Shown piece after piece: positions 1 to 8,186 of a stretch of DNA of 64,000 bases (its first letter is position 1; the number at the start of each line of letters is the position of its first letter). Where the stretch lies: NCBI RefSeq assembly GCF_002874775.1, contig NZ_CP020991.1, forward strand, positions 2,394,451 through 2,458,450. The letters are read 5' to 3'. The notes beneath the pieces are model-generated. The model did no database searches and had not been told where the DNA came from. It worked only from the letters and a program-made list of their open reading frames with translations. The translations under genes were made by a program, and so were the position numbers. Source of the stretch: Monoglobus pectinilyticus (GTDB lineage: Bacteria > Bacillota > Clostridia > Monoglobales > Monoglobaceae).

Positions 1-45
1 ATAAGAAAAAATTCTCTAAAAAATTGTTAAAATTGCAAAAAGTAC

Positions 46-74
46 TTGCAAAATATAGAGTTTTAGTATAGAAT
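46..74 (+). promoter_or_regulatory. Sigma-A-type promoter for efp
   Basis: TTGCAA at 46-51 and TAGAAT at 69-74 are separated by 17 bases. Transcription would begin about 30 bases before the efp ribosome site. Assigned by consensus match only. Confidence 0.6.
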
Positions 75-113
75 GTAAAAAAACTGATATTATTTTTTAG
101 GAGGTACACACCA

Positions 114-671
114 ATGATAACTGCTGGTGATTTTAGAAATGGAATGACATTTGAATATGACGGAAGCGTATGTCAGGTTGTTGAATTCCAACATGTTAAA
201 CCTGGAAAAGGCGCTGCTTTTGTCAGAACTAAATTTAAAAATGTAATAACTGGCGCGGTTGTTGAAAAATCTTTTAACCCGACTGAGAAGTTTGAAAAGG
301 CTATGGTTGAAAGAAAAGATATGGAATATCTTTATCAGGATGGAGATTTATATTATTTTATGGATCCTGAAACATATGAACAGGCTCCTCTCAGCGCTGA
401 CCAGTTAGGCGACGCTCTTAAATTTGTTAAAGAGAATATGCAGGTTAAGTTTTGTTCTTTCAAAGGGAAAGTTTTTTCAGTTGAGCCTCCGACATTTGTT
501 GAGCTTGCTGTTACGCATACTGAACCCGGAGTTAAAGGCAATACCGCTACAAACGTAACAAAGCCGGCTACTCTTGAAACAGGTGCTACTGTGACTGTCC
601 CGATGTTTATTAATGACGGGGATATGATAAGAGTGGATACGCGTACCGGAGAGTATATGGAAAGAGTATAA
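114..671 (+). CDS. efp: Translation elongation factor P
   Basis: EF-P (185 aa, the normal family length) enters the ribosomal E site and helps peptide-bond formation at polyproline stretches in the cytoplasm. The N-terminus ([17 protein letters not shown]) is the KOW-like domain. The loop [11 protein letters not shown], around residue 29-39, carries the lysine (GKG) that is modified in some species. The C-terminus contains the [17 protein letters not shown] signature. AGGAGG lies 6-12 bases before the ATG and a good promoter lies upstream. A zinc-ribbon gene follows 25 bases downstream and is probably cotranscribed. No lysine-modifying genes (epmA/B, ymfI type) are seen in this window. Confidence 0.97.
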   Translation: MITAGDFRNGMTFEYDGSVCQVVEFQHVKPGKGAAFVRTKFKNVITGAVVEKSFNPTEKFEKAMVERKDMEYLYQDGDLYYFMDPETYEQAPLSADQLGDALKFVKENMQVKFCSFKGKVFSVEPPTFVELAVTHTEPGVKGNTATNVTKPATLETGATVTVPMFINDGDMIRVDTRTGEYMERV

Positions 672-696
672 TTATAATATAATAGGAGGCATTATT

Positions 697-1119
697 ATGT
701 CTGATTTGACAAAAGAAGCGGCATATATCAAAGGTTTGTTCGATGGTATGAAGCTGGATTCACAGAAGGATGAAACGAAAATTTTATCATCTATAATTAG
801 TTTTTTAGAGAAAACTGCTGATGAGATAGATATGCTTGACCAAGAGCAGGGATTTCTTGCAGACCAAATTGACGATGTTGAAGAAGTTATTGATGTTTTA
901 GCAGAGGAAATCAGCGATGAGTATGACGATGACGCTGATGAATATCAAATTAAGTGTGACAATTGTGGAAACAATGTTCATTTTACCGGCGACGACATTG
1001 ATGATTTGGTTGAAGGTAATTTCGACTGTCCATATTGCGGTGAAACTGTACAGTTGGACTTGAGCGGTATGGAAGACGGATGTGACTGCGGATGCAGTCA
1101 TGACCACAGCGAAGAATAG
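697..1119 (+). CDS. Small acidic protein with C-terminal zinc ribbon
   Basis: A 140-aa cytoplasmic protein of unknown function, of a type often found beside efp in Clostridia. Residues 1-70 are predicted helical (MSDLTKEAAYIKGLFDGMKL, then a coiled-coil-like stretch). An acidic linker follows, then a CDNCG...CPYCG zinc ribbon at about residues 87-115. The tail GCDCGCSHDHSEE is Cys/His-rich and could bind metal. It starts 25 bases after efp with an AGGAGG site, so it is probably cotranscribed. A terminator follows at 1141. A link to translation or nucleic acid is suggested only by the ribbon and the neighbour. Confidence 0.8.
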   Translation: MSDLTKEAAYIKGLFDGMKLDSQKDETKILSSIISFLEKTADEIDMLDQEQGFLADQIDDVEEVIDVLAEEISDEYDDDADEYQIKCDNCGNNVHFTGDDIDDLVEGNFDCPYCGETVQLDLSGMEDGCDCGCSHDHSEE

Positions 1120-1140
1120 TATTTTTGAATAATATTTAAA

Positions 1141-1168
1141 ACAGACTGAAATTTCAGTCTGTTTTTTT
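1141..1168 (+). terminator. Intrinsic terminator of the efp operon
   Basis: ACAGACTGAAA pairs with TTTCAGTCTGT and is followed by a T run. It sits 20 bases after the zinc-ribbon gene. Confidence 0.9.
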
Positions 1169-1322
1169 GTTATGTTTAATTTGATATGAAATTTATTTCT
1201 ATAATTTTGTTTTCTCTCGGTTATAGTTTTAGCTTATTGGTAAAGTGGCACGCGCTGTCATTCTAAATAACCTAAAATGAAATAGGATACCACAGAAAAT
1301 ATTATAGAAAGAAGGTTAGTTA

Positions 1323-3569
1323 ATGGCTTTATGGTATGATTCTAAGAATAATGAGTATGCTTCAGATGGCAAAAAAGGCTGGATAAAATCGTATTGTGAT
1401 AAAGCTTTGTCTGAATTTAATAATTTAATGTCAGCACATTTTAAGGGGCAGTCTAATCGCCATATGGCATGTGATTTGGATTTTGACAGCAATATGACAG
1501 TTGAAGACAAGCTGAAAATAATTGAAGATGAAAGCAATGCGGCAGATAACAGATTAAAGACTGAGCTTGAGAGCAAAATTAATAAAAAAGCTGACAGTAT
1601 AACAAACGGCGGTTTTGTGGCAGGCGGAGGAGTAGTAAGCGAAGAAGAAGGAGCGGTTGTTATTGGAAACAAGGCCGAGTCGTCCAATGGTATATCTATA
1701 GGCGGCGGAGCCTTAAGCAAAGGTGGTATAGCTATTGGAAGAGATGCTAAAGTGTCTTCAAGTAATGGCGTACAGCTTGGCGCAGGAGAAAATATAAAAG
1801 AAAAAACATTAAAAGTATATGACTATCAGATAACAGATATTGATTCTGAAACCGGACAATCATATATAAAAGATATTGGAAGACTGGCAGATATTAATTT
1901 AAATATAGTTAATGTTGCTGACGCTATCAATACTTTAATTGATACAGATGAAGATACTGTAAATTTAATAACCAATGAAGTCAGCGCCCGAATTGAGGCG
2001 GATAAAAATATTAAAAAGGAAATACCGGTCAAAACAATAGAGAACATAACGTCAGAGACTACAGATAACAGCAGCTATGTTACACCGCTTATGGTTAAGA
2101 ATGCCGTAAATAATTTGATTGAAAGCTCTGAGGAGATAAAAAATATTACTGACGGCTTAGCTCAAAAGGCAGATAAGGTTACAAACGGGGGCTTTATAGC
2201 CGGCGGAGCACAAGCAGGCGGAGCTCAAAATATATCAATAGGCGACGGTATAGCTTCTACCGGCGAACGCGGAGTAGTAATTGGAGCGGGAGCAGAGGGA
2301 GCCGGTCGCTGCGTTGCAGTCGGAAGTGCGTCTACGGCGGCAGCGGCTAATGCTGTCGCGATAGGATACGGTGCGGAATGTTTGGCAGATAATGCCGTAC
2401 AAATCGGGGACGGAAGTAATTCTGATAAAGAAACATTGAAATTTCGGGATTATAAAATAGTTGAATGCGAGAGTAACTCTAATGCGCATTATTTAAAAGA
2501 TATAGGAAGGATAATAAATCTTGAGACAAAAGATAAAAACAGCATTGTGGGAGCGGTCAATGAGATTTATAAGAATCTTGAATTTAGTCTGATAGTTCCT
2601 AACGCCATTTCACAGAGCGTTATAATGACAAAAGATTCTGACGGAAAGTACAAATTTTCTTTTACTTTCAATAATGCGTATATTACGTCAAACAGATTAT
2701 TTGATAATGATTTTAAAAGTCAGATTAATAACACGTTTGAAATAAATATGTTAGATGCGCCAGAGTTTAATAAACCATATTATTTATATCTTGAATGGGA
2801 TTTGATTCTGGATGAATTTACAATGTTTAGTACAGCCGATAATTTTGGAACTAACCTTAATACTGAATGTTTGCAGTTTTATATAGGTACGTTTACTATA
2901 GTGGATGATAAAACAGTTGATTATTACGATGAGCAGGAGAAAATTTCTGTAAATCTTATACCGATGATAGGAAACTATCTGTCAAGACTGGATTATAAAT
3001 GTTATGAACTGCAAAGAGATACGGCCAAAAAGAATACAGCTGTATTATTACAGAAACTTGATAAGACGGAGGAATTTAACATTTGGCAAAACGGTAATTG
3101 GATAGTGGGATATAATATACCGCCCATAAAAATTACAGACGAGACATACGGAAGCTTTACACTGCCGTCTCAAATGTTGGAAGCGGCGGGAGTTAAAGAG
3201 GAAGCAGGCGAAGAGAAAAAATATTGTTATGCTTCTTACGTGCTTGACACTGATAACTTATCAGGTGAAATAAGCGGTTCTGATATGACGGTGACATGCG
3301 GATTAAAAGAGGCAAAGGGAAAACCAAACAGCTATATAGAGATAGAAGATGAAACGAAGTTAGCAACTATAAATATATATCTCGGAACTATTATATTAAA
3401 TGCAGAAGATTACATGACGCCTGATGGAACCTCGAGTACTATATATTCAGGCAGTGAAACAACAAATACGGAAATGACTATTGATTTATTCAGAATATTT
3501 ACAGAGTCAACCGATGTATCAGGAGAGTTAGTAGAAATTACAGCAGATGAGGTAAGTGCATTATTTTAA
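1323..3569 (+). CDS. Phage tail-fibre-like protein with YadA-type head repeats
   Basis: A 748-aa protein without a signal peptide. Two blocks, around residues 100-145 and 285-360, carry short repeats such as VVIGNKAESSNGISIGGG and AVAIGYGAECLADNAVQIGDG. This is the left-handed beta-roll pattern of trimeric adhesin heads (YadA/Hia type) and of many phage tail fibres. Each block is followed by KETLKxxDY and LKDIGR...SIVGAVNEIY segments, so the N-terminal half is an internal duplication. The C-terminal half resembles a receptor-binding or baseplate-type beta domain but I cannot name it. It ends EITADEVSALF, nearly the same as the end of the next gene (EITATEVEALF). It is probably a trimeric fibre. 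Its cargo and release route are unknown. Confidence 0.65.
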   Translation: MALWYDSKNNEYASDGKKGWIKSYCDKALSEFNNLMSAHFKGQSNRHMACDLDFDSNMTVEDKLKIIEDESNAADNRLKTELESKINKKADSITNGGFVAGGGVVSEEEGAVVIGNKAESSNGISIGGGALSKGGIAIGRDAKVSSSNGVQLGAGENIKEKTLKVYDYQITDIDSETGQSYIKDIGRLADINLNIVNVADAINTLIDTDEDTVNLITNEVSARIEADKNIKKEIPVKTIENITSETTDNSSYVTPLMVKNAVNNLIESSEEIKNITDGLAQKADKVTNGGFIAGGAQAGGAQNISIGDGIASTGERGVVIGAGAEGAGRCVAVGSASTAAAANAVAIGYGAECLADNAVQIGDGSNSDKETLKFRDYKIVECESNSNAHYLKDIGRIINLETKDKNSIVGAVNEIYKNLEFSLIVPNAISQSVIMTKDSDGKYKFSFTFNNAYITSNRLFDNDFKSQINNTFEINMLDAPEFNKPYYLYLEWDLILDEFTMFSTADNFGTNLNTECLQFYIGTFTIVDDKTVDYYDEQEKISVNLIPMIGNYLSRLDYKCYELQRDTAKKNTAVLLQKLDKTEEFNIWQNGNWIVGYNIPPIKITDETYGSFTLPSQMLEAAGVKEEAGEEKKYCYASYVLDTDNLSGEISGSDMTVTCGLKEAKGKPNSYIEIEDETKLATINIYLGTIILNAEDYMTPDGTSSTIYSGSETTNTEMTIDLFRIFTESTDVSGELVEITADEVSALF

Positions 3570-3708
3570 TTATAAAAAATTATATTTTGAAAAATAGCAG
3601 TGAAAATAAGTCATGTTAATATAATTATTAGTTCGGCTCATGTTTTTAGAGTGAGAGTTTTATAAAATTAGCAGGCAATGCTTGCATATTAATTAAGGAG
3701 GAAATATT

Positions 3709-4422
3709 ATGGCAACAAAATTTTTAGGAACGGCGGCATTAACAAAATTAGTAGAAAAGATTAAGGCGGTATCAACAGCAATACCGATAAAGTTAAGTCA
3801 GCTTACAAACGACAGCGGTTATCAGACAAGTTCACAGGTATCTACTACAGTTACGAATGCGACAAAAACTTTAGCTTTAAAGACTGAGGTAACAGCTGTA
3901 GACAATAAAATCGGAGATTTAGCTGATTTGGATACAGACAATACGAGTATAGTTAATGGAATCAATGACGCATGGACAAATTGTGAGGAAATAAGGGACA
4001 ATATAGGAACAAGAGCAAATTTAACAACGACTGCTAAAACAGACCTTGTATCAGCTATAAATGAGGTAGACAGCAATGTAGATAATTTACAGGAAACTAT
4101 GATGACAGGATATTATACAAAGGCTACAGTGGATACAAAAATAGCAGAGTCTAAAGCAGGACTAGCAACAGAAACATATGTAAACAACAAAGTGTCAAGC
4201 GTATACAAGTATAAGGGCAGTAAGGATACATATGGGTCCTTGCCGACAACAGGAAATGCAGTTGGAGATGTATGGAACGTTGTTGATAAGAACGGACAGA
4301 ATTTTGCGTGGACAGGCTCAGCGTGGGACGCTCTTGGTGAGACTATAGACTTAAGCGGATATATGAAGAATGACGCACTGCAGGAAATTACAGCGACAGA
4401 GGTAGAAGCTTTATTTAAATAA
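3709..4422 (+). CDS. Phage tail-fibre-like protein (short)
   Basis: A 237-aa protein with a strong AAGGAGG site. It begins MATKFLGTAALTKLVEKIK, almost identical to the next gene's N-terminus (MATKILGMTALTKLVDKTK), so the two share an attachment or trimerisation module. The middle contains AIPIKLSQLTNDSGYQT, a common phage tail and structural motif, and LVSAINEVDSNVDNLQETM, a likely coiled coil. A YKYKGSKDTYGSLPTTGNAVGDVWNVV segment (about residues 165-192) is typical of tail and baseplate proteins of Firmicutes phages. The C-terminus repeats the EITATEVEALFK tail seen in the gene before. There is no secretion signal and no nearby capsid, terminase or portal gene. Confidence 0.6.
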   Translation: MATKFLGTAALTKLVEKIKAVSTAIPIKLSQLTNDSGYQTSSQVSTTVTNATKTLALKTEVTAVDNKIGDLADLDTDNTSIVNGINDAWTNCEEIRDNIGTRANLTTTAKTDLVSAINEVDSNVDNLQETMMTGYYTKATVDTKIAESKAGLATETYVNNKVSSVYKYKGSKDTYGSLPTTGNAVGDVWNVVDKNGQNFAWTGSAWDALGETIDLSGYMKNDALQEITATEVEALFK

Positions 4423-4438
4423 ACCTGGAGGGATATAG

Positions 4439-5383
4439 ATGGCAACAAAAATTTTAGGAATGACAGCATTGACAAAGTTAGTTGATAAGACGAAAAAATA
4501 TGTAAACGATAAAAAGATGATAAATGTAATGAATGATTCAAGTGCAAGTGGAAACTACTCTGTTGTTTTAGGAGGGCAGGGGACGGTGCCCGGAGTTTGT
4601 TCGGTTTCATTGGGCGGTTATTCTAATGCTGTGAATGGAGAAAGGGCAGTAGCAATAGGCGGCTGGTCTTTGCTCTGCAACGGTTATAATACTGTGTGCG
4701 GTAAAAATAATTTAGAACCAACAGCCGGATATTATTCTCATAATAACGGCGACGGATTTATAGTTGGAAACGGGACTTTAAGTTCCCGTTCCAACGCCTT
4801 CCGTGCGGCGTACAGCGGTGATGTGTATGCTATGAAGTCAATAAACGGAACCGGAGCCGACTATGCGGAACTTAGAGAATGGTCAGACGGAAATCCCAAT
4901 AATGAGGACAGGTGCGGACTATTTGTATGCTTTGACGGTGAGAAGATACGGCTTGCAAATTCAGAAGACCCAAAAGACTTACTTGGAGTAATTTCAGGAA
5001 ATCCATGTATAGTTGGAAACAACTATGACGACCAGTGGAGCGGTAAATATAAGAAGGATGTATTTGGCCGGTTGCTTACCGAACATATAACGTGGAAAGA
5101 AGAAACAGATAATGAAGGCAATATTATAACACCTGCAGGTGAGGGAGATGTATATATTTTATCTGAAGATTATGACCCTTCACAAAGTTACATACCGAGA
5201 AAAGACCGCCCGGAATGGGGATATATGGGAACGCACGGAGAATTGGTTGTTATAGACGACGGCACATGTGAAGCACAAGGCCGATGCAAGCCGAATAACG
5301 AGGCAAAAGCAACGGCGGCAGAAGATGGATTTTATGTGCTTGAAAGGATAGATGATAAGCATATTAAAATATTTATGAGATAA
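4439..5383 (+). CDS. Tail-fibre-like protein with Peptidase_G2 self-cleavage domain
   Basis: A 314-aa protein. The N-terminal MATKILGMTALTKLVDK module is shared with the gene before it. Beta-roll head repeats follow (YSVVLGGQGTVPGVCSVSLGG, AVAIGGW). From about residue 137 the text GTGADYAELREWSDGNPN, RCGLFVCFDGEKIRLANS and LGVISGNPCIVGN matches the Peptidase_G2 family. In phage appendage proteins this C-terminal intramolecular chaperone assists trimer folding and then cuts itself off. The domain ends in YVLERIDDKHIKIFM, so it looks complete. It starts 16 bases after the previous stop and a terminator follows. The family call is firm from the motif, but self-cleavage here is inferred. Confidence 0.75.
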   Translation: MATKILGMTALTKLVDKTKKYVNDKKMINVMNDSSASGNYSVVLGGQGTVPGVCSVSLGGYSNAVNGERAVAIGGWSLLCNGYNTVCGKNNLEPTAGYYSHNNGDGFIVGNGTLSSRSNAFRAAYSGDVYAMKSINGTGADYAELREWSDGNPNNEDRCGLFVCFDGEKIRLANSEDPKDLLGVISGNPCIVGNNYDDQWSGKYKKDVFGRLLTEHITWKEETDNEGNIITPAGEGDVYILSEDYDPSQSYIPRKDRPEWGYMGTHGELVVIDDGTCEAQGRCKPNNEAKATAAEDGFYVLERIDDKHIKIFMR

Positions 5384-5732
5384 AACGGTTATATTCTGTC
5401 AAAATTAGTTCGGTTAAAATTTTAAAAAGGTCAGCGTTTGCTGACCTTTTTTATATGATAATAGCAAAATAAAAATATAAAGTTAAAGAAGACTTTTAAC
5501 GGTGTTACAAATATTTCAGCAATTACACTGTGATGTAATGAAAATTATCTCAGTGGGACGATTACTAGCTGTACAAGACGCTTAGAGCAGTCAACTGAAC
5601 TAATTTATACACCATTGTCAACAATCTCAAGCGGTTTATTAGACCAAATATTACTAAATTGTTCCATAGAATAATTTGACATAGGATAAACAATGTTGTA
5701 ATATTGTATTAATACAGAAAGGGATGAGCGTT
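5384..5732. other. Intergenic region with a possible gene remnant
   Basis: After the terminator, the minus strand from about 5667 down to 5545 reads protein-like text: MEQFSNIWSNKPLEIVDNGV, a stop, then ISSVDCSKRLVQLVIVPLR and another stop. It has no clear ribosome site and may be the remains of a small gene, or chance. No promoter for the GH3 gene could be fixed with confidence. Confidence 0.3.
5424..5453 (+). terminator. Terminator of the tail-fibre cluster
   Basis: AAAAAGGTCAGC pairs with GCTGACCTTTTTT around a GTTT loop, ending in a T run about 35 bases after the stop codon. Confidence 0.9.
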
Positions 5733-7214
5733 ATGATAAAGAAAATATTAGAAAAAACCATGGTTTTAATTGCGGTAGTTATATTTATAGGAACGGTAAA
5801 TGTACTAGCAGCTGATAACAACCACATTACTGTTTATGTAAATGATTCAATATTGGACGCTGATGTTAATGCGCAAATAATTAACAGCATAACAATGGTT
5901 CCAATGCGCGCTATTTTTGAAGCTCTAGGAGCTGAGGTAAACTGGAATGAGGAAAATCAAACTGCAGTCGGCACAAAAGATGGCGTTACAATAAGTCTGA
6001 CAATAGGAAGCAGAACAATGTATGTCGGTGACAGCGTTAAAAAATTAGATAGTCCGCCTTTGATAGTTTCTGATAGAACATTAATGCCGGTCAGAGCTGT
6101 TTCAGAAGCTTTTGGATTTGAAGTGAACTGGGACGAACCAACTAAATCTGCTTATATAGGAAGCCATAACAGGCTTGACAGTTTAAAGCAGAAGGTTTCA
6201 GAAATGGGTATTGATGATAAGATATATCAAATGATGATTGTAACTCCTGAATCAATAACCGGGGTTGAAAAAGCTACTAAAGCCGGTGAGGCAACAAAGG
6301 CGGCAATAGAAAAATATCCCGTTGGAGGTTTGGTATATTTTTCTAAAAATATTGTCAGCGAGAATCAAATAAAAAATATGATTAATAATTCTCAGTCCTA
6401 TTCTAAAATCCCCTTATTTATATCTGTTGATGAGGAGGGTGGAAGAGTAGCAAGGCTCGGGAATGCCGGTATTGGTTTTCCTAAAATTCCACCTATGAAA
6501 GAGATTGGCGATTCTAAGGATGTTGGAAAAGCTTCAGAGGCAGGTGAAACGCTTGGAACAGCGCTGAAAGAATATGGTTTTAATCTTAATTTTGCTCCGG
6601 ACGCGGATGTTGAAATCAATTCTAATTCCTCAATAGGCGACCGTTCGTTTGGCAGTGACCCTCAGCTTGTTGGACAAATGGCGTCAGCCGAAATCAGAGC
6701 CATGCAGTCAAAAGGGGTTAGTTCCTGTATGAAGCATTTTCCCGGGCTTGGTGCGGCTGAAGGAGATACTCATAACGGTTTTGTTGCAACTGACAGGTCT
6801 TTAGAAGAAATGAATTTATGTGAGTTTGTACCGTTTTCATACGGAGCCGCAGCAGACTGTGATTTTGTTATGGTAGGTCATATATCAGCCCGAAAGATTA
6901 CTGAAAGTGATGTTCCGTCATCTATGTCTTCAAGAGTGATAGCTATGCTTAGAAACGATATTGGTTTCAGCGGCGTTGTAATAACTGACGCCTTAGACAT
7001 GGGAGCAATAATTAAGACTTATACGACGTCGGAAGCGTGTATAGCAGCAGTAAATGCAGGAGACGATATTTTGCTTATGCCCTCTGATATAGATGAAGCT
7101 CATTTTGCCTTAGCGAATGCTGCTAAGGAAGGTATTTTAACAGAAGACAGGATTAATTCCAGTGTTATGAGAATCTTAGATAAAAAAATGTCTAGGGGGT
7201 TAATTAATTATTAA
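5733..7214 (+). CDS. Secreted stalk-domain GH3 beta-N-acetylhexosaminidase
   Basis: A 493-aa exported glycosidase expected to remove beta-N-acetylglucosamine from peptidoglycan fragments or other amino-sugar glycans outside the membrane (NagZ-like GH3). Residues 1-26 are a signal peptide ending VLAADNN. Residues 31-145 are a stalk domain (copper amine oxidase N-terminal type: SITMVPMRAIFEALGAEVNW, SDRTLMPVRAVSEAFGFEV). The GH3 domain follows from about residue 155. KHFPGLG starts at 334, the DTH pair at 345-347 is the acid/base dyad, and TDALDMGA holds the nucleophile Asp at about 419. An ATG at 5724 is in frame, but AGAAAGGG ends directly at it and is correctly spaced for the ATG at 5733, so 5733 is chosen. 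No C-terminal GH3 domain is present. Confidence 0.88.
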   Translation: MIKKILEKTMVLIAVVIFIGTVNVLAADNNHITVYVNDSILDADVNAQIINSITMVPMRAIFEALGAEVNWNEENQTAVGTKDGVTISLTIGSRTMYVGDSVKKLDSPPLIVSDRTLMPVRAVSEAFGFEVNWDEPTKSAYIGSHNRLDSLKQKVSEMGIDDKIYQMMIVTPESITGVEKATKAGEATKAAIEKYPVGGLVYFSKNIVSENQIKNMINNSQSYSKIPLFISVDEEGGRVARLGNAGIGFPKIPPMKEIGDSKDVGKASEAGETLGTALKEYGFNLNFAPDADVEINSNSSIGDRSFGSDPQLVGQMASAEIRAMQSKGVSSCMKHFPGLGAAEGDTHNGFVATDRSLEEMNLCEFVPFSYGAAADCDFVMVGHISARKITESDVPSSMSSRVIAMLRNDIGFSGVVITDALDMGAIIKTYTTSEACIAAVNAGDDILLMPSDIDEAHFALANAAKEGILTEDRINSSVMRILDKKMSRGLINY

Positions 7215-7399
7215 ATATGTTTTTTAATAAGAGTTTATTGCTATAGAATTGAGTATTAATAAATATCAAAACGGTGTTTGTAACACGGTTGTAACACATT
7301 TGTAATATTGTTGAAATAAGACAAGCTAATTGACTAAAATAAAAAATAATTTATACATGTTGCACAAAAAATGTATGATAATTTAGTGTTTATTCCCTC

Positions 7400-7428
7400 T
7401 TGTAAAAGTATTTAGATAAGGTTATAAT
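7400..7428 (+). promoter_or_regulatory. Sigma-A-type promoter for the small secreted protein
   Basis: TTGTAA at 7400 and TATAAT at 7423 with a 17-base spacer, about 50 bases before the start codon. Confidence 0.6.
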
Positions 7429-7477
7429 TTAACTATAAGAAAGTTAATTTATAAAAATTCTGAAAGGGGGAGCAAAA

Positions 7478-7921
7478 ATGAAATTCAGAAAGGTGATAGT
7501 CGGAGCGGTTACTCTTGCGGTTATGTTTGTATCATGCAGCGGATTAAGTTGTTTTGCTTTATCAGATGCCGGTTCAGACAAACCGGATGATATTGACCAA
7601 TCTACGTTTGAGACAGTTGTTAAAATAGATGAAAATCTTAATATGATTATGGATAAAAATGAGAATTCTGAAGTTGTTTGCCAATCTGATATTGACGAAC
7701 TCGCTGCCCTTATTGATAGATTTAATGATAGCATTATTAAGCAAAACTCCGGTTTGTCACAAATTCATTTTGATATCATTTGGAAAGTTGATTTTGTGAC
7801 TAGCCAGATACCTGAAAAAGATAAACTTGATATGAGAAATATTCAAAAGAGTATTGAAAGTTTTAATAATATAGTCAGACTTTTGAAACCACGTACGGAA
7901 AGTGCTGAAGCTGTCGGATAA
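7478..7921 (+). CDS. Small secreted protein of unknown function
   Basis: A 147-aa protein. Residues 1-28 form a signal peptide (MKFRKVIVGAVTLAVMFVSC, then SGLSCFALSDA). The VMFVSCSG stretch could be read as a lipobox, but the cysteine is followed by more hydrophobic text and an ALSDA cleavage-like site, so ordinary secretion is as likely as lipidation. The mature part is mainly helical and charged with no motif I recognise. GAAAGGGGG precedes the ATG by 7 bases. It has its own promoter and terminator and is therefore a single-gene unit. Confidence 0.7.
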   Translation: MKFRKVIVGAVTLAVMFVSCSGLSCFALSDAGSDKPDDIDQSTFETVVKIDENLNMIMDKNENSEVVCQSDIDELAALIDRFNDSIIKQNSGLSQIHFDIIWKVDFVTSQIPEKDKLDMRNIQKSIESFNNIVRLLKPRTESAEAVG

Positions 7922-7998
7922 TCTGTATCTGGTTATATTTATCAAAGTATAAAATTGAAAATAAAACTCCAAACCAAATAATCAAAACAAAATTTTAT

Positions 7999-8044
7999 AA
8001 AACCCTCATTATTTCTTTTTATAAAAGAATTTTGAGGGTTTTTA
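7999..8044 (+). terminator. Intrinsic terminator
   Basis: AAAACCCTCA pairs with TGAGGGTTTTT around a loop of about 25 bases. It follows the small secreted protein. Confidence 0.8.
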
Positions 8045-8097
8045 TTCGTTAGTCAGATGAAAATTAACAAAATAACCCAACAAATTCTAAAAAAGTC

Positions 8098-8127
8098 TTG
8101 TGCAGTTGTTTTGTTTTATGATATAAT
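8098..8127 (+). promoter_or_regulatory. Promoter for the EAL/GGDEF protein
   Basis: TTGTGC at 8098 and TATAAT at 8122 with an 18-base spacer, about 60 bases before the GTG start. Confidence 0.5.
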
Positions 8128-8186
8128 TACTAAAATAGAAAGAGTTACAGTTCTATATTGATATGAACTAAGAAGGTGACTTAAAG

